Origin: Massilia glaciei
Lineage (GTDB): Bacteria; Pseudomonadota; Gammaproteobacteria; Burkholderiales; Burkholderiaceae_D
Direction: 5' to 3'
NCBI RefSeq assembly: GCF_003011895.2
Contig: NZ_PXWF02000321.1
Location: forward strand, 1-64,000
DNA: 64,000 nucleotides
Both the position numbers and the translations under genes were made by a program. The notes beneath the pieces were generated by a model that was given only the letters and a program-made list of their open reading frames with translations, searched no databases and was not told where the DNA came from. Of this stretch, positions 33,777 to 44,406 are shown piece by piece (the stretch's first letter is position 1; each line of letters starts with the position of its first letter).

Positions 33777-34190
33777 CTTTTTTGCAAGTTCGCAACAGCG
33801 GGGGCTCGAAGGGCGCGTTTTTTTGGGGAGGGGAGGGGGCGGACGGCGCGCGGACGGCGCAAAAAAAATGCGCGCCCTGTGGTGCGGACGCGCGAATCGG
33901 AGACTATGGCGTGATTGTAGGCCGCCGTTTGCGGCCAACTCTATCCAATTGTGTCAATACCGAGCAATTGCTCGGATGGCAATCATATAGCTGTATAGAC
34001 CAGTTGTGCCGCCATGCAAGAGTGAATGGCGTCGAACGCCCCGCCGTCGTCCTCGCTGTGGACTCGGCATGGTTCCCCGCCTCCGCACAATACTGTCCGG
34101 GATAATTTCCTTGACATCTTACCGGTGCAGAAATTGGTGTTTAACGCGGCAGAAATTGAGCTTTCGATCTTCATCAATAAAAATACTCAA

Positions 34191-34219
34191 CGTCATCCCC
34201 GCTTTGGCGGGGATGACGT
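34191..34219. repeat. REP-type palindrome within a longer dispersed repeat
   Basis: CGTCATCCCCGC-TTTG-GCGGGGATGACG is the most symmetric copy of the family. The 50 bases to its left (34140-34190) match the reverse complement of 58401-58450 at roughly four of five positions. Confidence 0.65.
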
Positions 34220-34381
34220 GGAATTTGATATTAAGTTGACTGTGACACGATTTCTGAAGCGACTAAACAGCCAATTTAGCCCATTGCGATGTTAAGGTTT
34301 TTATTCCGGACAGCAGTGCGCGTCCGCGAGGACGACGGGGCGCGTGGTCGCGCCGCGCAGCGGCCCGGGGCGCCGCCCGCC

Positions 34382-37174
34382 TCAACCGGAATTGCGCAAG
34401 CCCGCCGCCACCCCGTTGATCGACAGGTGGATTCCCCGGTGCACCCGCTCGTCGGCCTTGCCCTGGCGCGACAGCGTCCGGTGCCGCTCGATCAGCTCGA
34501 CCTGCAGGTGGTTGAGCGGATCGAGGTAGGCGAAGCGGTTCTGGATCGAGCGCGCCAGCAGCGGATTGCCGGCCAGCCGTTCGTGCGCGCCGGTGATCAG
34601 CGCCAGGCAGCGCAGGGTGGCCGCGTGCTCGGCCTCGATGCGCGCGAAAATGCGATCGCGCAGCAGGGCGTCGGCCACCAGATCGGCGTAGCGCGAGGCG
34701 ATCGCCAGGTCGGTCTTGGCCAGCACCATGTCCATGTTCGACAGCAGCGTGGCGAAGAACGGCCACTGCGCGTGCATCTCGCGCAGGGCGGCGATCTTCT
34801 CGTCGCGCCGGCCGCCGTCCTCGATCCAGCCGCCGACCGCCGAGCCGAACCCGAACCAGCCCGGCAGCAGCAGCCGGCACTGGCCCCACGAGAACCCCCA
34901 CGGGATGGCGCGCAGGTCCTCGATCCGGCGCGTCGACTTGCGCGAGGCCGGGCGCGAGCCCAGGTTCAGTTCGGCGATCTCGGCGATCGGCGTGGCCGAG
35001 AAGAAGTAGTCGGTGAAGCCCGGGGTGTCGTACACCAGCCCGCGGTAGGCGCGGTAGGCGCGATCGGACAACTCGGCCATCACGGCCTCGAAGCGCGCCA
35101 GCGCCGGCGCCGCCGCGCCGTCGTCCCCGTGCGGCGTCAGGCTCGCCTCGAGCGTGGCCGCGACCAGCAGCTCGAGGTTGCGGCGCCCGATCTCGGCGTT
35201 GGAGAACTTCGAGGCGATGATCTCGCCCTGCTCGGTCAGCCGGATCTGGCCGTTCACGGTGCCCGGCGGCTGCGCCAGGATCGCCTCGTAGCTCGGCCCG
35301 CCGCCGCGCCCGACCGTGCCGCCGCGCCCGTGGAACAGGCGCAGCTTGACGCCGGCGCGCGCGAACACCCCGACCAGGTCGATCTCGGACTTGTACAGCT
35401 CCCAGTTCGACGTGAGGAACCCGCCGTCCTTGTTCGAGTCCGAGTAGCCGAGCATGACCTCCTGCTGCATGCCCTGGCGCGCCACCAGCGAGGCCACCAG
35501 CGGCAGCGCCATCCACTCGTCCATGATGGCGGCGGCGCGCTGCAGGTCGGGGATGGTCTCGAACAAGGGGATCACCATCAGTTCGAGCCCGCCGGCGCGC
35601 AGCATGCCGGTTTCCTTTTGCAGCAGCAGCACCTCGAGCAGGTCCGACACCGTCTCGGTGTGCGAGATGATGTAGTTGCGGATCGCGCGCGCGCCGTAGC
35701 GGCGCCGGATGTCCCTGGCCGCGCGCAGGATCGCCAGCTCCGAATTGGTCTCGTCCGAATACAGCGCGTGCGGCGAATGGAGCATGCGCGGCTGCGACAG
35801 CTCGGCCAGCAGCAGCGCGACCTTGTCGGCCTCGGCCAGCTGCGCGTAGTGCGGCTCGGCGGCGGCGTTGGCGAACAATTCGCCCAGCACGCGCTCGTGC
35901 ACGTCCGAGCTCTGGCGCATGTCGAGCGAGGCCAGGTGGAAGCCGAAGATGTCGACCGCGCGCATCAGCGTGGCCAGGCGCGGCTTGACCAGCAGGGCGC
36001 CGTGGTTGAGCCGCAGCGACCCGGCCAGGATGGCCAGGTCGGCGCCGAAGTCGGCGGCGCCAAGGTAGGGCGCGGCCTGGCCGACCTCCTTGCGCAGGAT
36101 GTTGGCCGCGCCGAGCGCGCGCGCGGTCGCCGCCAGGCGCGCGTAGATGCCGATCAGGGCGCGCCGGTACGGCTCGTCGGCGCGGTGCGGCGAATGGTCG
36201 GGCGAGGCCTCGGCCAGCGTCAGCAGGGCGTCGCTGGCCTCGACCAGCAGGGTCGAGATCGACAGCTCGGCGCCCAGCGCGTGCACCTCGTCGAGGTAGA
36301 AGTCGAGGATGGTGGTGGCCTGGCGCACCAGCGCGTGCGCCACGGTGCCGGCGTTGACGTTCGGGTTGCCGTCGCGGTCGCCGCCGATCCAGCTGCCCAT
36401 CTGCACGTACGGCGCGCCGCCAGCGGCCGGCGTCGATCCCGGATAATGGGCCGCGATCTCGTCCTCGATGTCGTCGTACAGGCCCGGCAGCTCGCGCAGG
36501 AAGGTGATCCGGTAGTACGACAGCGCGTTGTCGATCTCGTCGGCCACGGTCAGTTTGGAGTAGCGCAGCATGCGCGTCTGCCACAGCGTGGCCACGCGCG
36601 CGTGCAGCAGGTGCAGGTTCGCGACGCGCTCCTTGGGCGTGAGCGGCAGGTCGCGCTCGGCCAGCAGGCGCGCGATCTCGTGCTCGGCGTCGAGGATGCT
36701 CTTGCGCTGCACCTCGGTCGGGTGGGCCGTGAGCACCGGCACGATCAGCGCGTCGTTGAAGAACGTGGCGACCGTGCCGGCCCCGACCCCGGCCCCTTTG
36801 AGCTTGGCCAGCGCGAAGCCGACGCTGCCCTTTTGCGGCTTTGATCCGGCCAGCAGGTGGGCGCGCCGGCGCCGGATGTGGTGCTGGTCCTCGGCGATGT
36901 TGGCCAGGTGCGAAAAATACGAGAACGCGCGCACCACCGTGATGGTCTGCTCGCGCGTGAGCTTGTGCAGCAGCTCGGCCAGGTCCTCGCCGGCCTGGGC
37001 GTCGGCCTCGCGCCGGAACCGCACCGCCGTCTGGCGGATCGTCTCGACCACGGCGAACACCTCCTCGCCCTCCTGTTCGCGCAGCACGTCGCCGAGCAGG
37101 CGCCCGAGCAGGCGGATGTCCTCCTTGAGCGGGGCGTCCTTGTCGGCGCCCGTGTTTGTGATGTTGTTTGCCAT
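34382..37174 (-). CDS. ppc: Phosphoenolpyruvate carboxylase
   Basis: It carboxylates phosphoenolpyruvate to oxaloacetate, refilling the TCA cycle. The 930-residue protein carries the family motifs around the essential His ([12 protein letters not shown]), the glycine-rich [13 protein letters not shown] loop, and [17 protein letters not shown]. Its conserved C-terminus reads [11 protein letters not shown], close to the NTG ending known from others. The start is ATG 37172-37174 ([13 protein letters not shown]). An upstream in-frame ATG 15 codons earlier would add an atypical stretch. Divergent from hemC. Confidence 0.97.
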   Translation of the reverse strand: MANNITNTGADKDAPLKEDIRLLGRLLGDVLREQEGEEVFAVVETIRQTAVRFRREADAQAGEDLAELLHKLTREQTITVVRAFSYFSHLANIAEDQHHIRRRRAHLLAGSKPQKGSVGFALAKLKGAGVGAGTVATFFNDALIVPVLTAHPTEVQRKSILDAEHEIARLLAERDLPLTPKERVANLHLLHARVATLWQTRMLRYSKLTVADEIDNALSYYRITFLRELPGLYDDIEDEIAAHYPGSTPAAGGAPYVQMGSWIGGDRDGNPNVNAGTVAHALVRQATTILDFYLDEVHALGAELSISTLLVEASDALLTLAEASPDHSPHRADEPYRRALIGIYARLAATARALGAANILRKEVGQAAPYLGAADFGADLAILAGSLRLNHGALLVKPRLATLMRAVDIFGFHLASLDMRQSSDVHERVLGELFANAAAEPHYAQLAEADKVALLLAELSQPRMLHSPHALYSDETNSELAILRAARDIRRRYGARAIRNYIISHTETVSDLLEVLLLQKETGMLRAGGLELMVIPLFETIPDLQRAAAIMDEWMALPLVASLVARQGMQQEVMLGYSDSNKDGGFLTSNWELYKSEIDLVGVFARAGVKLRLFHGRGGTVGRGGGPSYEAILAQPPGTVNGQIRLTEQGEIIASKFSNAEIGRRNLELLVAATLEASLTPHGDDGAAAPALARFEAVMAELSDRAYRAYRGLVYDTPGFTDYFFSATPIAEIAELNLGSRPASRKSTRRIEDLRAIPWGFSWGQCRLLLPGWFGFGSAVGGWIEDGGRRDEKIAALREMHAQWPFFATLLSNMDMVLAKTDLAIASRYADLVADALLRDRIFARIEAEHAATLRCLALITGAHERLAGNPLLARSIQNRFAYLDPLNHLQVELIERHRTLSRQGKADERVHRGIHLSINGVAAGLRNSG

Positions 37175-37393
37175 GTTGGTCTGCCCGGTTGTCCAGCGTG
37201 AAAGGGGGAGTGACTGCAAAAAGGGTGGAGCGACTTAAAAGGGGGCGATCAGGGATGCGGATGGCTCGTGGCCAAGGTCCGCGCCGGGGCCGCATGATAA
37301 AATTTGCGATCTTATTCAAGAGCCGACAGCGACAAATCGTTTTCTGCCAGGCCAACGACAGTGAAAGTAGCCGTTTTGAACTCAACCGAAGCA

Positions 37394-38368
37394 ATGCCGC
37401 AGCATCCAACCCGATTGGTCATCGCCTCGCGCGAAAGCCGTCTTGCCATGTGGCAGGCCGAGCACGTGCGCGCGCAACTGGCTTTATTATATCCACAATG
37501 CAGTATCGAGATCCTCGGCATGACCACCCGCGGCGACCAGATCCTCGACCGCGCCCTGTCCAAGGTCGGCGGCAAGGGCCTGTTCGTCAAGGAGCTCGAG
37601 GCGGCCATGCAGGACGGGCGCGCCGACCTCGCCGTCCACTCGCTCAAGGACGTGCCGATGGACCTGCCCGAGGGCTTCGCGCTGGCCGCCGTGCTCGAGC
37701 GCGAGGACCCGCGCGACGCCTTCGTCTCGAACCACTACGCCAGCCTGGCCGAGCTGCCGCCGGGCGCGGTGGTCGGCACCAGCAGCCTGCGCCGCCAGGC
37801 CCTGATCGCGGCGCGCCACCCGCGGCTCGTCATCAAGCCGCTGCGCGGCAACCTCGACACCCGCCTCGGCAAGCTCGACCGCGGCGACTACGCCGCCATC
37901 ATCCTCGCCGCGGCCGGCCTCAAGCGGCTCGGCCTGCCGCAGCGCATCCGCGGCCTGCTCGAACCCGAGCACAGCCTGCCGGCGGCCGGGCAGGGCGCGA
38001 TGGCGATCGAAATCGTGGCCGGGCGCAGCGCCGGCGGGGCCGACCTGGCCGCGCTGCTCGCCCCGCTCAACCACACCGACACGTCGCGCGCCGTCACCGC
38101 CGAGCGCACGGTGTCGAAGGTGTTCGGCGGCAGCTGCCAGATCCCGCTGGCCGCCTTCGCGACCATCGACGGCGACACCATGCGCCTGCGCGCGATGGTC
38201 GCCACGCCCGACGGCGCCCGCATGGCCAGCGCCGAGCTGTCCGGCCCGGCCCGCGAGCCGGCCGAACTGGGGCGCGCGGTGTCCGAACTGCTGCGCGCGC
38301 AGGACGCGACCGAGATCCTGGCCGCCTGCCACCAGCAGGCCGACGCGGCCGACGCGGCCGATGCCTGA
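37394..38368 (+). CDS. hemC: Porphobilinogen deaminase (hydroxymethylbilane synthase)
   Basis: HemC joins four porphobilinogen units into hydroxymethylbilane on the way to haem. The conserved start region is [19 protein letters not shown], followed by [14 protein letters not shown] and VHSLKDVPM. The cofactor-binding Cys lies in [14 protein letters not shown] take ATG 37394 ([12 protein letters not shown]); a GTG at 37361 is an alternative. The last 8 bases overlap hemD, and the genes hemC-hemD-hemX-hemY form one tight operon. Confidence 0.95.
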   Translation: MPQHPTRLVIASRESRLAMWQAEHVRAQLALLYPQCSIEILGMTTRGDQILDRALSKVGGKGLFVKELEAAMQDGRADLAVHSLKDVPMDLPEGFALAAVLEREDPRDAFVSNHYASLAELPPGAVVGTSSLRRQALIAARHPRLVIKPLRGNLDTRLGKLDRGDYAAIILAAAGLKRLGLPQRIRGLLEPEHSLPAAGQGAMAIEIVAGRSAGGADLAALLAPLNHTDTSRAVTAERTVSKVFGGSCQIPLAAFATIDGDTMRLRAMVATPDGARMASAELSGPAREPAELGRAVSELLRAQDATEILAACHQQADAADAADA

Positions 38369-39149
38369 GCCGGTGCCGCCGATGCCTGAACCGCTGGTCG
38401 TCATAACGCGCCCGCGCGCGCAGGCCGAGCCGCTCGCGCGCAGCGTCGCCGCGCTCGGGCGCGAGGTGGTCGTGCTGCCGCTGCTCGAGATCTCGCCGCT
38501 GCCCGACCAGCGCGCGCTGGCCGCCGTGCTGGCCGGCCTGCCGGCCTACGCGCTCGTCGCCTTCGTCTCGCCCAACGCGATCGACGCCGCCTTCGCCCAC
38601 CTGGCCGGCTGGCCGGCGGGCGTGGCGCTGGCGGTGCTCGGCGAGGGCAGCCGCGCCGCGCTCGCGCGCCACGGCGTGACGGACCATAACGCGCGCATCC
38701 TGTGCCCGGCCGACCCGGCCCGAAGCGACTCCGAAAACCTGCTCGGCTCGATCGACCTGGCGGCGCTGGCCGGCAAGAAGGTGCTCATCGTGCGCGGCGA
38801 GAGCGGGCGCGAACTGATGGCCGACGGCCTGCGCGCGGCCGGCGCCGAGGTCCACACCGTGGCCGCCTACCGGCGCAGCACGCCGCCCCTGAGCGCCGAG
38901 CTGGGCGCGGCCCTGCGGCGCCTGCTCGCGGCCCCGAACGACTGGATCATCACCAGTTCCGAGGCGCTGCGCGGGCTGGCGGCGCTGGCGCGCCAGGCCG
39001 AACCCGTCGACGGCGTTGCAAAATTGCTACAACAACACCTGATCGTGCCGCACGCGCGCATCGCCGAAACGGCGCGGGCGCTGGGGCTGACCAAATTGAC
39101 CCTCACCGGATCAGGCGACGCCCGCCTGCTTGCCGCGTTACAATCATGA
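38361..39149 (+). CDS. hemD: Uroporphyrinogen-III synthase
   Basis: HemD closes and inverts ring D of hydroxymethylbilane. The 262-residue sequence is poorly conserved, as usual, but has the N-terminal [33 protein letters not shown], and C-terminal [13 protein letters not shown] segments of the family. Its start overlaps the hemC stop (an ATG seven codons later is also possible) and its stop overlaps the hemX start as ATGA. Confidence 0.93.
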   Translation: MPEPVPPMPEPLVVITRPRAQAEPLARSVAALGREVVVLPLLEISPLPDQRALAAVLAGLPAYALVAFVSPNAIDAAFAHLAGWPAGVALAVLGEGSRAALARHGVTDHNARILCPADPARSDSENLLGSIDLAALAGKKVLIVRGESGRELMADGLRAAGAEVHTVAAYRRSTPPLSAELGAALRRLLAAPNDWIITSSEALRGLAALARQAEPVDGVAKLLQQHLIVPHARIAETARALGLTKLTLTGSGDARLLAALQS

Positions 39150-40330
39150 GTATGAACGAATCGCCCAACCTACCCGAACCCAACGCAGCCGCGCCCGCCG
39201 CCGCCGCCACCCCAGCCCCAACCCCTCCGGCCGCCGCCCCCGCGCCGCCCGCGCCCGCCGCCCCCGCGCCGCCGGCGCGCACGTTGCCCGCCGACACCCT
39301 GGCCGAGTTCGTGCAGCGCTGGATGCCGCTGGTGGTGGTGCTGCTGGTGGTGCTGCTCGCCGCGCTGGCCTGGTCGACCCACAACCGCTTCAACAAGCTG
39401 CGCCGGGACATGGCCAACGGCCTGCGCACCAGCGCCGCCGAGGTGGCCGCCGCGCGCACCCTCGCGCGCACGGTGCAGGACCACACGCGCGAGCTGCAGG
39501 CCAAGGTCGGCGTGCTCGAGACGCGCCAGCTCGAGGCGCAAAGCCAGCAGATCGCGCTCGAGCAGCTGTACCAGGACATGTCGAAGAACCGCGACGAGTG
39601 GGCGCTGGCCGAGATCGAACAGGTGCTCTCGACCGCCAGCCAGCAGCTGCAACTGGCCGGCAACGTGGCCGGCGCGCTGATCGCGCTGCAAAACGCCGAC
39701 CGCTCGCTGTCGCACTCCGACACCCCGCAGTTCATCTCGATCCGGCGCGCCATCGCGCGCGACATCGAGACCCTCAAGGGCCTGCCCTCGGTCGACCTGG
39801 CCGGGGTCGCGCTCAAACTCGACCAGGCCATCGAACGGGTCGACCGGCTGCCGCTGCTGTCGGCCGAGACGCCGGCCCCGGTCGCGCCGCTGATCGCGCC
39901 CAAGCCGGCCGCCGGCGCCGCGCCGGCGCCGGCCTCGGCCGCGAGCACCTACGCCGCGCGCGCCAGGGAGACCTGGACCAACTGGAGCAACGAGATGTGG
40001 AGCGACGTGCGCGAGCTGATCCGGGTGCGCAAGGTCACCGAGCCCGACGTGCTGATGCTGGCCCCGAGCGAGGGCTACTTCGTGCGCGAGAACCTCAAGC
40101 TGCGCCTGCTCAACGCGCGCATGGCGCTGCTCGCGCGCAACCAGGCGGCCTTCCGCGGCGACCTCGTCGCGGCCCAGCAGGTGCTGGCCAGGTACTTCGA
40201 CACGCGCGCCCGGGACACCCAGGCGACCCAGGCCACGCTGCGCCAGGTGCAGGCCAACGACCTGGCGATCGACATGCCGACCCTGTCCGACAGCATCAAC
40301 GCGGTGCGCAACTACAAAGCGAAGCCCTAA
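39146..40330 (+). CDS. hemX: HemX family membrane protein
   Basis: HemX proteins accompany hemCD in many proteobacteria; their exact role in tetrapyrrole synthesis is not settled. The 394-residue product begins MSMNESPN after the ATGA overlap with hemD. It has a Pro/Ala-rich cytoplasmic tail, one transmembrane helix (WMPLVVVLLVVLLAALAW, about 56-73), and a long periplasmic coiled-coil region (VQDHTRELQAKVGVLETRQL). The HemX domain follows to the end (SINAVRNYKAKP). hemY follows 3 bases later. Confidence 0.9.
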   Translation: MSMNESPNLPEPNAAAPAAAATPAPTPPAAAPAPPAPAAPAPPARTLPADTLAEFVQRWMPLVVVLLVVLLAALAWSTHNRFNKLRRDMANGLRTSAAEVAAARTLARTVQDHTRELQAKVGVLETRQLEAQSQQIALEQLYQDMSKNRDEWALAEIEQVLSTASQQLQLAGNVAGALIALQNADRSLSHSDTPQFISIRRAIARDIETLKGLPSVDLAGVALKLDQAIERVDRLPLLSAETPAPVAPLIAPKPAAGAAPAPASAASTYAARARETWTNWSNEMWSDVRELIRVRKVTEPDVLMLAPSEGYFVRENLKLRLLNARMALLARNQAAFRGDLVAAQQVLARYFDTRARDTQATQATLRQVQANDLAIDMPTLSDSINAVRNYKAKP

Positions 40331-40333
40331 ACC

Positions 40334-41530
40334 ATGCGCCTCCTCCTCTGGCTAGTCGCGCTGATGGCCGCCGCCATCGGCATCGCCGTGACGGCGCGTT
40401 TCAACCCCGGCAACGTGGTGTTCTTCTACCCGCCGTACCGGGTCGACCTGTCGCTCAACTTCTTCGTGGTCGTCGCGGTGCTGCTGTTCGGCCTGATGTA
40501 CGCGACCGTGCGCGCCTTCCGCGCCACCATCAGCATGCCCAAGCGGGTGGCCGCCTACCGCCTGCGCAAGCGCGAGCGTGACGGCAACAAGGGATTGCGC
40601 GACGCGCTCAAGGCGCTGTTCGAGGGCCGCTTCGGGCACGCCGAGAAGGCCGCCATGCGCGCCGCCGAACTGCCCGAGAACGCCGGCCTGGCCGCCCTGA
40701 TCGGCGCGCGCGCGGCGCACCGCATGCGCCAATCGGCGCGGCGCGACAGCTGGCTGGCCGGCATCGTGCGCGACAATGCGATGAAGACCGCGCGCCTGAT
40801 GACCGTCACCGAGCTGCTGGTCGACGACCACCAGCCCGAGGCCGCGCTCGAGGCGGTCGCCGAGCTGACCGCCAGCGGCACCCGCCACATCCACGCGCTG
40901 CAATGGTCGATGAAGGCGCACCAGCAGGCCAAGAACTGGCCCGAGGTGCTGCGCCTGGTGCGTTCGCTCGACAAGCACAAGGCGCTCCATCCGGCGCTCT
41001 CGGCGCGCCTGCGTGAGCTGGCCTACGACGCGCTGCTGTCGGACCCCTCGCACGACGCCGAGTCGATCATGCGGGTCTGGTCGGGCGTGCCCGGCGCCGA
41101 CCGGGTCAAGCCGTACATCGCCGCGCGCGCCGCCGCCGCGCTCAGCGCGCGCGGCCTGCACGACGAGGCGCGCCTGACGGCCGAGGCCTCGCTGGCCGTG
41201 GAGTGGGACGCCCGCGTGGTGCGCGCCTACCGCGACGCCGCGCCGGCGGCCGGCTCGCCCCCGCTGCTGGCCCAGATCGAGCGTTGCGAAACCTGGATCA
41301 AGCAGCATCCGAACGACCCGGAGCTGGCGCTCACGCTCGGCACGCTGTGCCTCAAGCAAAAGCTGTGGGGCAAGGCCCAGCGCTATCTGGAGCGGGCCCT
41401 GTCGGACGCGGGCGAGGCGCGCGTGGTGCGCGAGGCCCACCTCAAACTGGCGCAGATGCACGACGCGCTCGGCCAGCAAGAGGAGGCGGCGGTCCATTTC
41501 CGCCAGTGCGCATTGGCCAGCATCGTGTAG
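40334..41530 (+). CDS. hemY: HemY family TPR membrane protein
   Basis: This 398-residue inner-membrane protein starts with two hydrophobic segments (LLLWLVALMAAAIGIAVTA; LNFFVVVAVLLFGLMYATV). The HemY N-terminal region follows (FRATISMPKRVAAYRLRKRERDG), then TPR-like helices to the C-terminus. It is the proteobacterial HemY of the hemCDXY operon, unrelated to Bacillus protoporphyrinogen oxidase. It is last in the operon, with 103 bases to ppa. Confidence 0.9.
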   Translation: MRLLLWLVALMAAAIGIAVTARFNPGNVVFFYPPYRVDLSLNFFVVVAVLLFGLMYATVRAFRATISMPKRVAAYRLRKRERDGNKGLRDALKALFEGRFGHAEKAAMRAAELPENAGLAALIGARAAHRMRQSARRDSWLAGIVRDNAMKTARLMTVTELLVDDHQPEAALEAVAELTASGTRHIHALQWSMKAHQQAKNWPEVLRLVRSLDKHKALHPALSARLRELAYDALLSDPSHDAESIMRVWSGVPGADRVKPYIAARAAAALSARGLHDEARLTAEASLAVEWDARVVRAYRDAAPAAGSPPLLAQIERCETWIKQHPNDPELALTLGTLCLKQKLWGKAQRYLERALSDAGEARVVREAHLKLAQMHDALGQQEEAAVHFRQCALASIV

Positions 41531-41592
41531 CGGAACGTTGCGCCGGGCGGCGATTTCATTGCTGCGCCGCACCAATGGCCCCGTTTTTTGGT

Positions 41593-41598
41593 TATAAT
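41593..41598 (+). promoter_or_regulatory. ppa: Likely -10 element of the ppa promoter
   Basis: TATAAT lies 35 bases before the ppa start codon. No good -35 hexamer is seen at the expected spacing, so this is only a half-promoter call. Confidence 0.5.
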
Positions 41599-41633
41599 TC
41601 CGCAATTGCCATTGCCAGTCACCAAGGAATCCC

Positions 41634-42173
41634 ATGAGTTTGAATAAAGTCTCCTCCGGCCGCGACGTGCCGAACGATTTCAACGTCATCATCGAAATCC
41701 CGATGAACGCCGATCCGATCAAGTACGAGGTGGACAAGGAGTCGGGCGCGATTTTCGTCGACCGCTTCATGGAAACCGCGATGCACTACCCGTGCAACTA
41801 CGGCTACGTGCCGAACACCATCTCCGACGACGGCGACCCGTGCGACGTGCTCGTGATCACCCCGTTCCCGCTGATCCCCGGCGTGGTGGTGCGCTGCCGC
41901 GCCATCGGCGTGCTCAAGATGACGGACGAGGCCGGCGGCGACGCCAAGATCCTGGCCGTGCCTGTTGACAAGATCCTGTCGATCTACAGCCACTGGCAAA
42001 AGCCGGAGGACATGAACGAGCTGCGCCTGCGCCAGATCCAGCATTTCTTCGAGCACTACAAGGACCTCGAAGTGGGCAAGTGGGTCAAGATCGAGGGCTG
42101 GGCCGGTCCCGAGGAGGCGAAAGCCGAGATCATGTCGGGCATCGCCGCGTTCAACAAGGAACTCGTGGCGTAA
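41634..42173 (+). CDS. ppa: Inorganic pyrophosphatase (family I)
   Basis: It hydrolyses pyrophosphate to phosphate in the cytoplasm, drawing biosynthesis forward. The 179-residue length is typical. The metal-binding signature DGDPCDVLV is intact. Substrate-site segments such as [23 protein letters not shown] and the Lys/Tyr-rich [15 protein letters not shown] are present. It is followed by a strong terminator. Confidence 0.97.
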   Translation: MSLNKVSSGRDVPNDFNVIIEIPMNADPIKYEVDKESGAIFVDRFMETAMHYPCNYGYVPNTISDDGDPCDVLVITPFPLIPGVVVRCRAIGVLKMTDEAGGDAKILAVPVDKILSIYSHWQKPEDMNELRLRQIQHFFEHYKDLEVGKWVKIEGWAGPEEAKAEIMSGIAAFNKELVA

Positions 42174-42194
42174 TTTCCGCGCCGCGGAAAAGGA

Positions 42195-42230
42195 GGGGCC
42201 GGCCGCTCGCGCGTCCGGCCCCTTTTTTTT
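42195..42230 (+). terminator. ppa terminator
   Basis: GGGGCCGG (42195-42202) pairs with CCGGCCCC (42215-42222), followed by eight T, 22 bases after the ppa stop. Confidence 0.88.
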
Positions 42231-42317
42231 CGTGGCGTGGCGCGGCGGACGTGGCGCGGCCGGTGTTCGATAGCGGACAGCGCTGTTGTCCGGTTCCGGA
42301 CGGCGCGGCGCCGCCGC

Positions 42318-42350
42318 AAAAAAAGGGCCGCCACGATGACCGGGCGTCCC
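42318..42350 (-). terminator. Terminator of the leftward protease gene
   Basis: On the minus strand GGGACGCC pairs with GGCGGCCC (one mismatch) and is followed by seven T. It starts 24 bases past the protease stop codon. Confidence 0.6.
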
Positions 42351-42373
42351 TTTTCAGTCTTGCTTGGCAACCG

Positions 42374-43807
42374 TCACCAGCCGATGTCCTTGAGCAGGGG
42401 CGTGGTCAGGTCGAACGGCGGCACCAGCGCCTGCTTCAAATCGTCGTTGATGGACGGTTCCATGAGTTGGTTCCGCTTGGCGTCCGAGCTGAAGTGCGAC
42501 ACCGACGAGCCCGGCGAGTACTCCGCCGGCGTGAACAGCAGTAAGCGCCGCAGGTGGTCGGTGCCGGCCAGCCGGTCCGGGTTGATGCCGAGGCTGGCGA
42601 CGACGCCCGAGGCGGTCCCGTTGTGTGCGAGCAGGCGCGCCTTGAGCGCCGCGCCGGCCTGCTGCGTGATGCGCACGGCGGGAATCACGACGGTCGGGTC
42701 TTCGCCGCCGAGGCCGGTGACGGCCCCGGGGGCGTTGTCGGCCACGATCATCGCGCGCGCGCCGGCCTGCTGCAGGTGCCTGGCCTTGTCGGTGAAGGCG
42801 CAGCCGCCGCGCTCGACGAGCGCGATGTTGTCCTTCACGGCCAGCGCGTTGGCCTCGTTGAGGACGGTGCACGCGAGCCCCTCGGAGCCGGCTTGCCCGG
42901 CCACCGGCATGAGCTGCCCGGTCACCGCGTTCATGCCCAGCGCCGGGCCGAAACTGGCGTCGCCCACATCGTAGTTGCCCGCCGCCCCGCCGGCGGCCGG
43001 CCCGCCGACGGCCAGGTTCGATTTGGGAGCCAGCACGAACGGCACCGCGCCGCTCACGTTGGCGCCGTTCCAGGACAGGCCGTCGCCGCTTGTGGCCGAG
43101 GCGCGCCGCTCGGCGTCGTCCATGGCCAGCCACAACTTGTCGCTGCGGTTGTCGAGCATGAAGTGGTCCCACACCGACGGCTTGCCGCCGGCGCGCTCGC
43201 CGCTCTGGCCGTCGGTGAAGGTCTGGAAGCCCAGGCCGTGCGCCATCTCGTGCAGCAGCACCGCGACCAGGTCGATCTGGGTGCCATGCTTGCTGTCGAG
43301 GCCCAGATAGAACGGGTTGCCGGGCATGCAATCGGAGAACAGCCCGAGGCGCGAATTGAAGCGCGCCCGGATGTGCGGCTCCCCCGGGTCGGCCTGGTCG
43401 ACCCCGGCGAGCTTGCTCGCCAGCGCGCTCGGGTACCAGGTGTCGGGCTTGGGAGCGTTGGGGAAGTCGGCGAAGATGTCGTTCGCGCCGGCCGAGCCGA
43501 GCACCGCGCTGTCGGCGGTGCAGGCGAGCGGCACGAACGAGGCGCCGACGCGCACCGCCACCTTGCTCGTGAGCGTGGCGGCCCAGATGCCGGCCGCGTG
43601 CTGGAACGCGAGCAGGCGCTGCTGGCCCAGCGTGGTGCCCTTGTTGCCGCCGATGGGCGCCACCGGGGTCGGGTCGTTGAATCCGACCCCGGGCTCGTTG
43701 GTGTTGACGATGGTGATCTTGGCGGCGGCGCTGGCGCCGCCGAGCGCGCAAGCGAGCAGCACCAGCGCGGCGGCCTGGCGCAGGCGGCGCAGATTATTTG
43801 GTGTCAT
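42374..43807 (-). CDS. Secreted zinc metallopeptidase with an inserted PA domain
   Basis: The 477-residue protein has a signal peptide (LVLLACALGGASA). A zinc-binding HEMAHGLGF motif lies at 186-194 (His186, Glu187, His190). A protease-associated (PA) domain-like segment then follows at about 290-390 (LVERGGCAFTDKARHLQQAG, ARAMIVADN). The C-terminal part after the PA insertion returns to the peptidase-like SFSSDAKRNQLMEPSI-type end. It is likely an exported protease; its substrate is unknown. It follows a small secreted protein whose stop it overlaps by 14 bases. The PA domain probably shields or selects substrate. Confidence 0.82.
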   Translation of the reverse strand: MTPNNLRRLRQAAALVLLACALGGASAAAKITIVNTNEPGVGFNDPTPVAPIGGNKGTTLGQQRLLAFQHAAGIWAATLTSKVAVRVGASFVPLACTADSAVLGSAGANDIFADFPNAPKPDTWYPSALASKLAGVDQADPGEPHIRARFNSRLGLFSDCMPGNPFYLGLDSKHGTQIDLVAVLLHEMAHGLGFQTFTDGQSGERAGGKPSVWDHFMLDNRSDKLWLAMDDAERRASATSGDGLSWNGANVSGAVPFVLAPKSNLAVGGPAAGGAAGNYDVGDASFGPALGMNAVTGQLMPVAGQAGSEGLACTVLNEANALAVKDNIALVERGGCAFTDKARHLQQAGARAMIVADNAPGAVTGLGGEDPTVVIPAVRITQQAGAALKARLLAHNGTASGVVASLGINPDRLAGTDHLRRLLLFTPAEYSPGSSVSHFSSDAKRNQLMEPSINDDLKQALVPPFDLTTPLLKDIGW

Positions 43808-44231
43808 GGCCGCTCCCCTTGGCGGCGCGGGCCACCGGTTCCTTGGTGACGGCGGCGGCCGCCTCGGCCGCCTCCCTGCCGGTCAGGCAGTCGACGACGA
43901 GCTTGCCATCGGCGCCGCGGGTGACCACCGAGTAGACCATCGCGCTCTCGCCGAGCCGCATCTGCGACCTGCCGTCGGCGCGCTTTTTGAGCACCGGCTT
44001 GGAGGCCGGCGGCAGCATCAGCTTCTCCTGGGCGCGCAGTTTTTTGAGTTCGCCCGGGGTGGGCGGGCGCAGCTGGCCGGTGTCGGCGTCGCGCACGACC
44101 ACGATGCCCGGCTGCTGCGCCGCGCCCACACCGGGGATCAGGATGGCCGCCGCGACGGCAAGCAGCGCGGCGCGCGCGCGCGTTGGCGGGCGCGCCCGCG
44201 GGCCGCACGCAAAGTTGGTTTCGTCAGTCAT
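43794..44231 (-). CDS. Small secreted protein upstream of the zinc peptidase
   Basis: I start this 145-residue product at ATG 44229-44231 (MTDETNFACGP), which has GGAGGAG just upstream. A hydrophobic segment (AALLAVAAAILIPGVGAAQQ) near residue 20-40 fits a signal peptide or anchor. The rest is short, Lys/Ala-rich, and of no family I recognise. Its 3' end overlaps the peptidase start by 14 bases, so the two are co-translated. It could be a chaperone, inhibitor or accessory factor for the protease. Confidence 0.6.
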   Translation of the reverse strand: MTDETNFACGPRARPPTRARAALLAVAAAILIPGVGAAQQPGIVVVRDADTGQLRPPTPGELKKLRAQEKLMLPPASKPVLKKRADGRSQMRLGESAMVYSVVTRGADGKLVVDCLTGREAAEAAAAVTKEPVARAAKGSGHDTK

Positions 44232-44356
44232 GGCTCCTCCAGGGAAAGTGGTCGCATGTGTCCACGCGCTGGAAGGCAGGCCGTGGGCCCATTGCTCACT
44301 GAATAATATGACCTGAAAAAGATCGAACCTTGATATTTCTTCGATGTTCCGGCGGC

Positions 44357-44385
44357 AAAAAAAAACGCGGCCCGAAACGGGCCGC
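44357..44385 (-). terminator. Terminator of the liv operon
   Basis: GCGGCCCG-TTT-CGGGCCGC on the minus strand is followed by nine T, about 20 bases past the livM stop codon. Confidence 0.9.
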
Positions 44386-44406
44386 GCGCGCACGGGGCGG
44401 GCATCG

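Larger units (their letters stand above)
33643..34381. other. Long intergenic region upstream of the TonB receptor
   Basis: These 739 bases hold the leftward TonB-receptor promoter with its two palindromic operators (33697-33776). A G-rich tract and a repeated GCGGACGGCGC follow near 33840-33860. A degenerate repeat related to the MITE-like element at 58203-58488 spans about 34140-34219, including the REP palindrome. No gene is recognisable. Confidence 0.5.

Noticed and set aside
34263-37409. 1048-codon frame overlapping ppc in another frame
   Set aside because: The ppc frame has all catalytic motifs; this one is Arg/Ala/Pro-rich noise produced by the GC bias.
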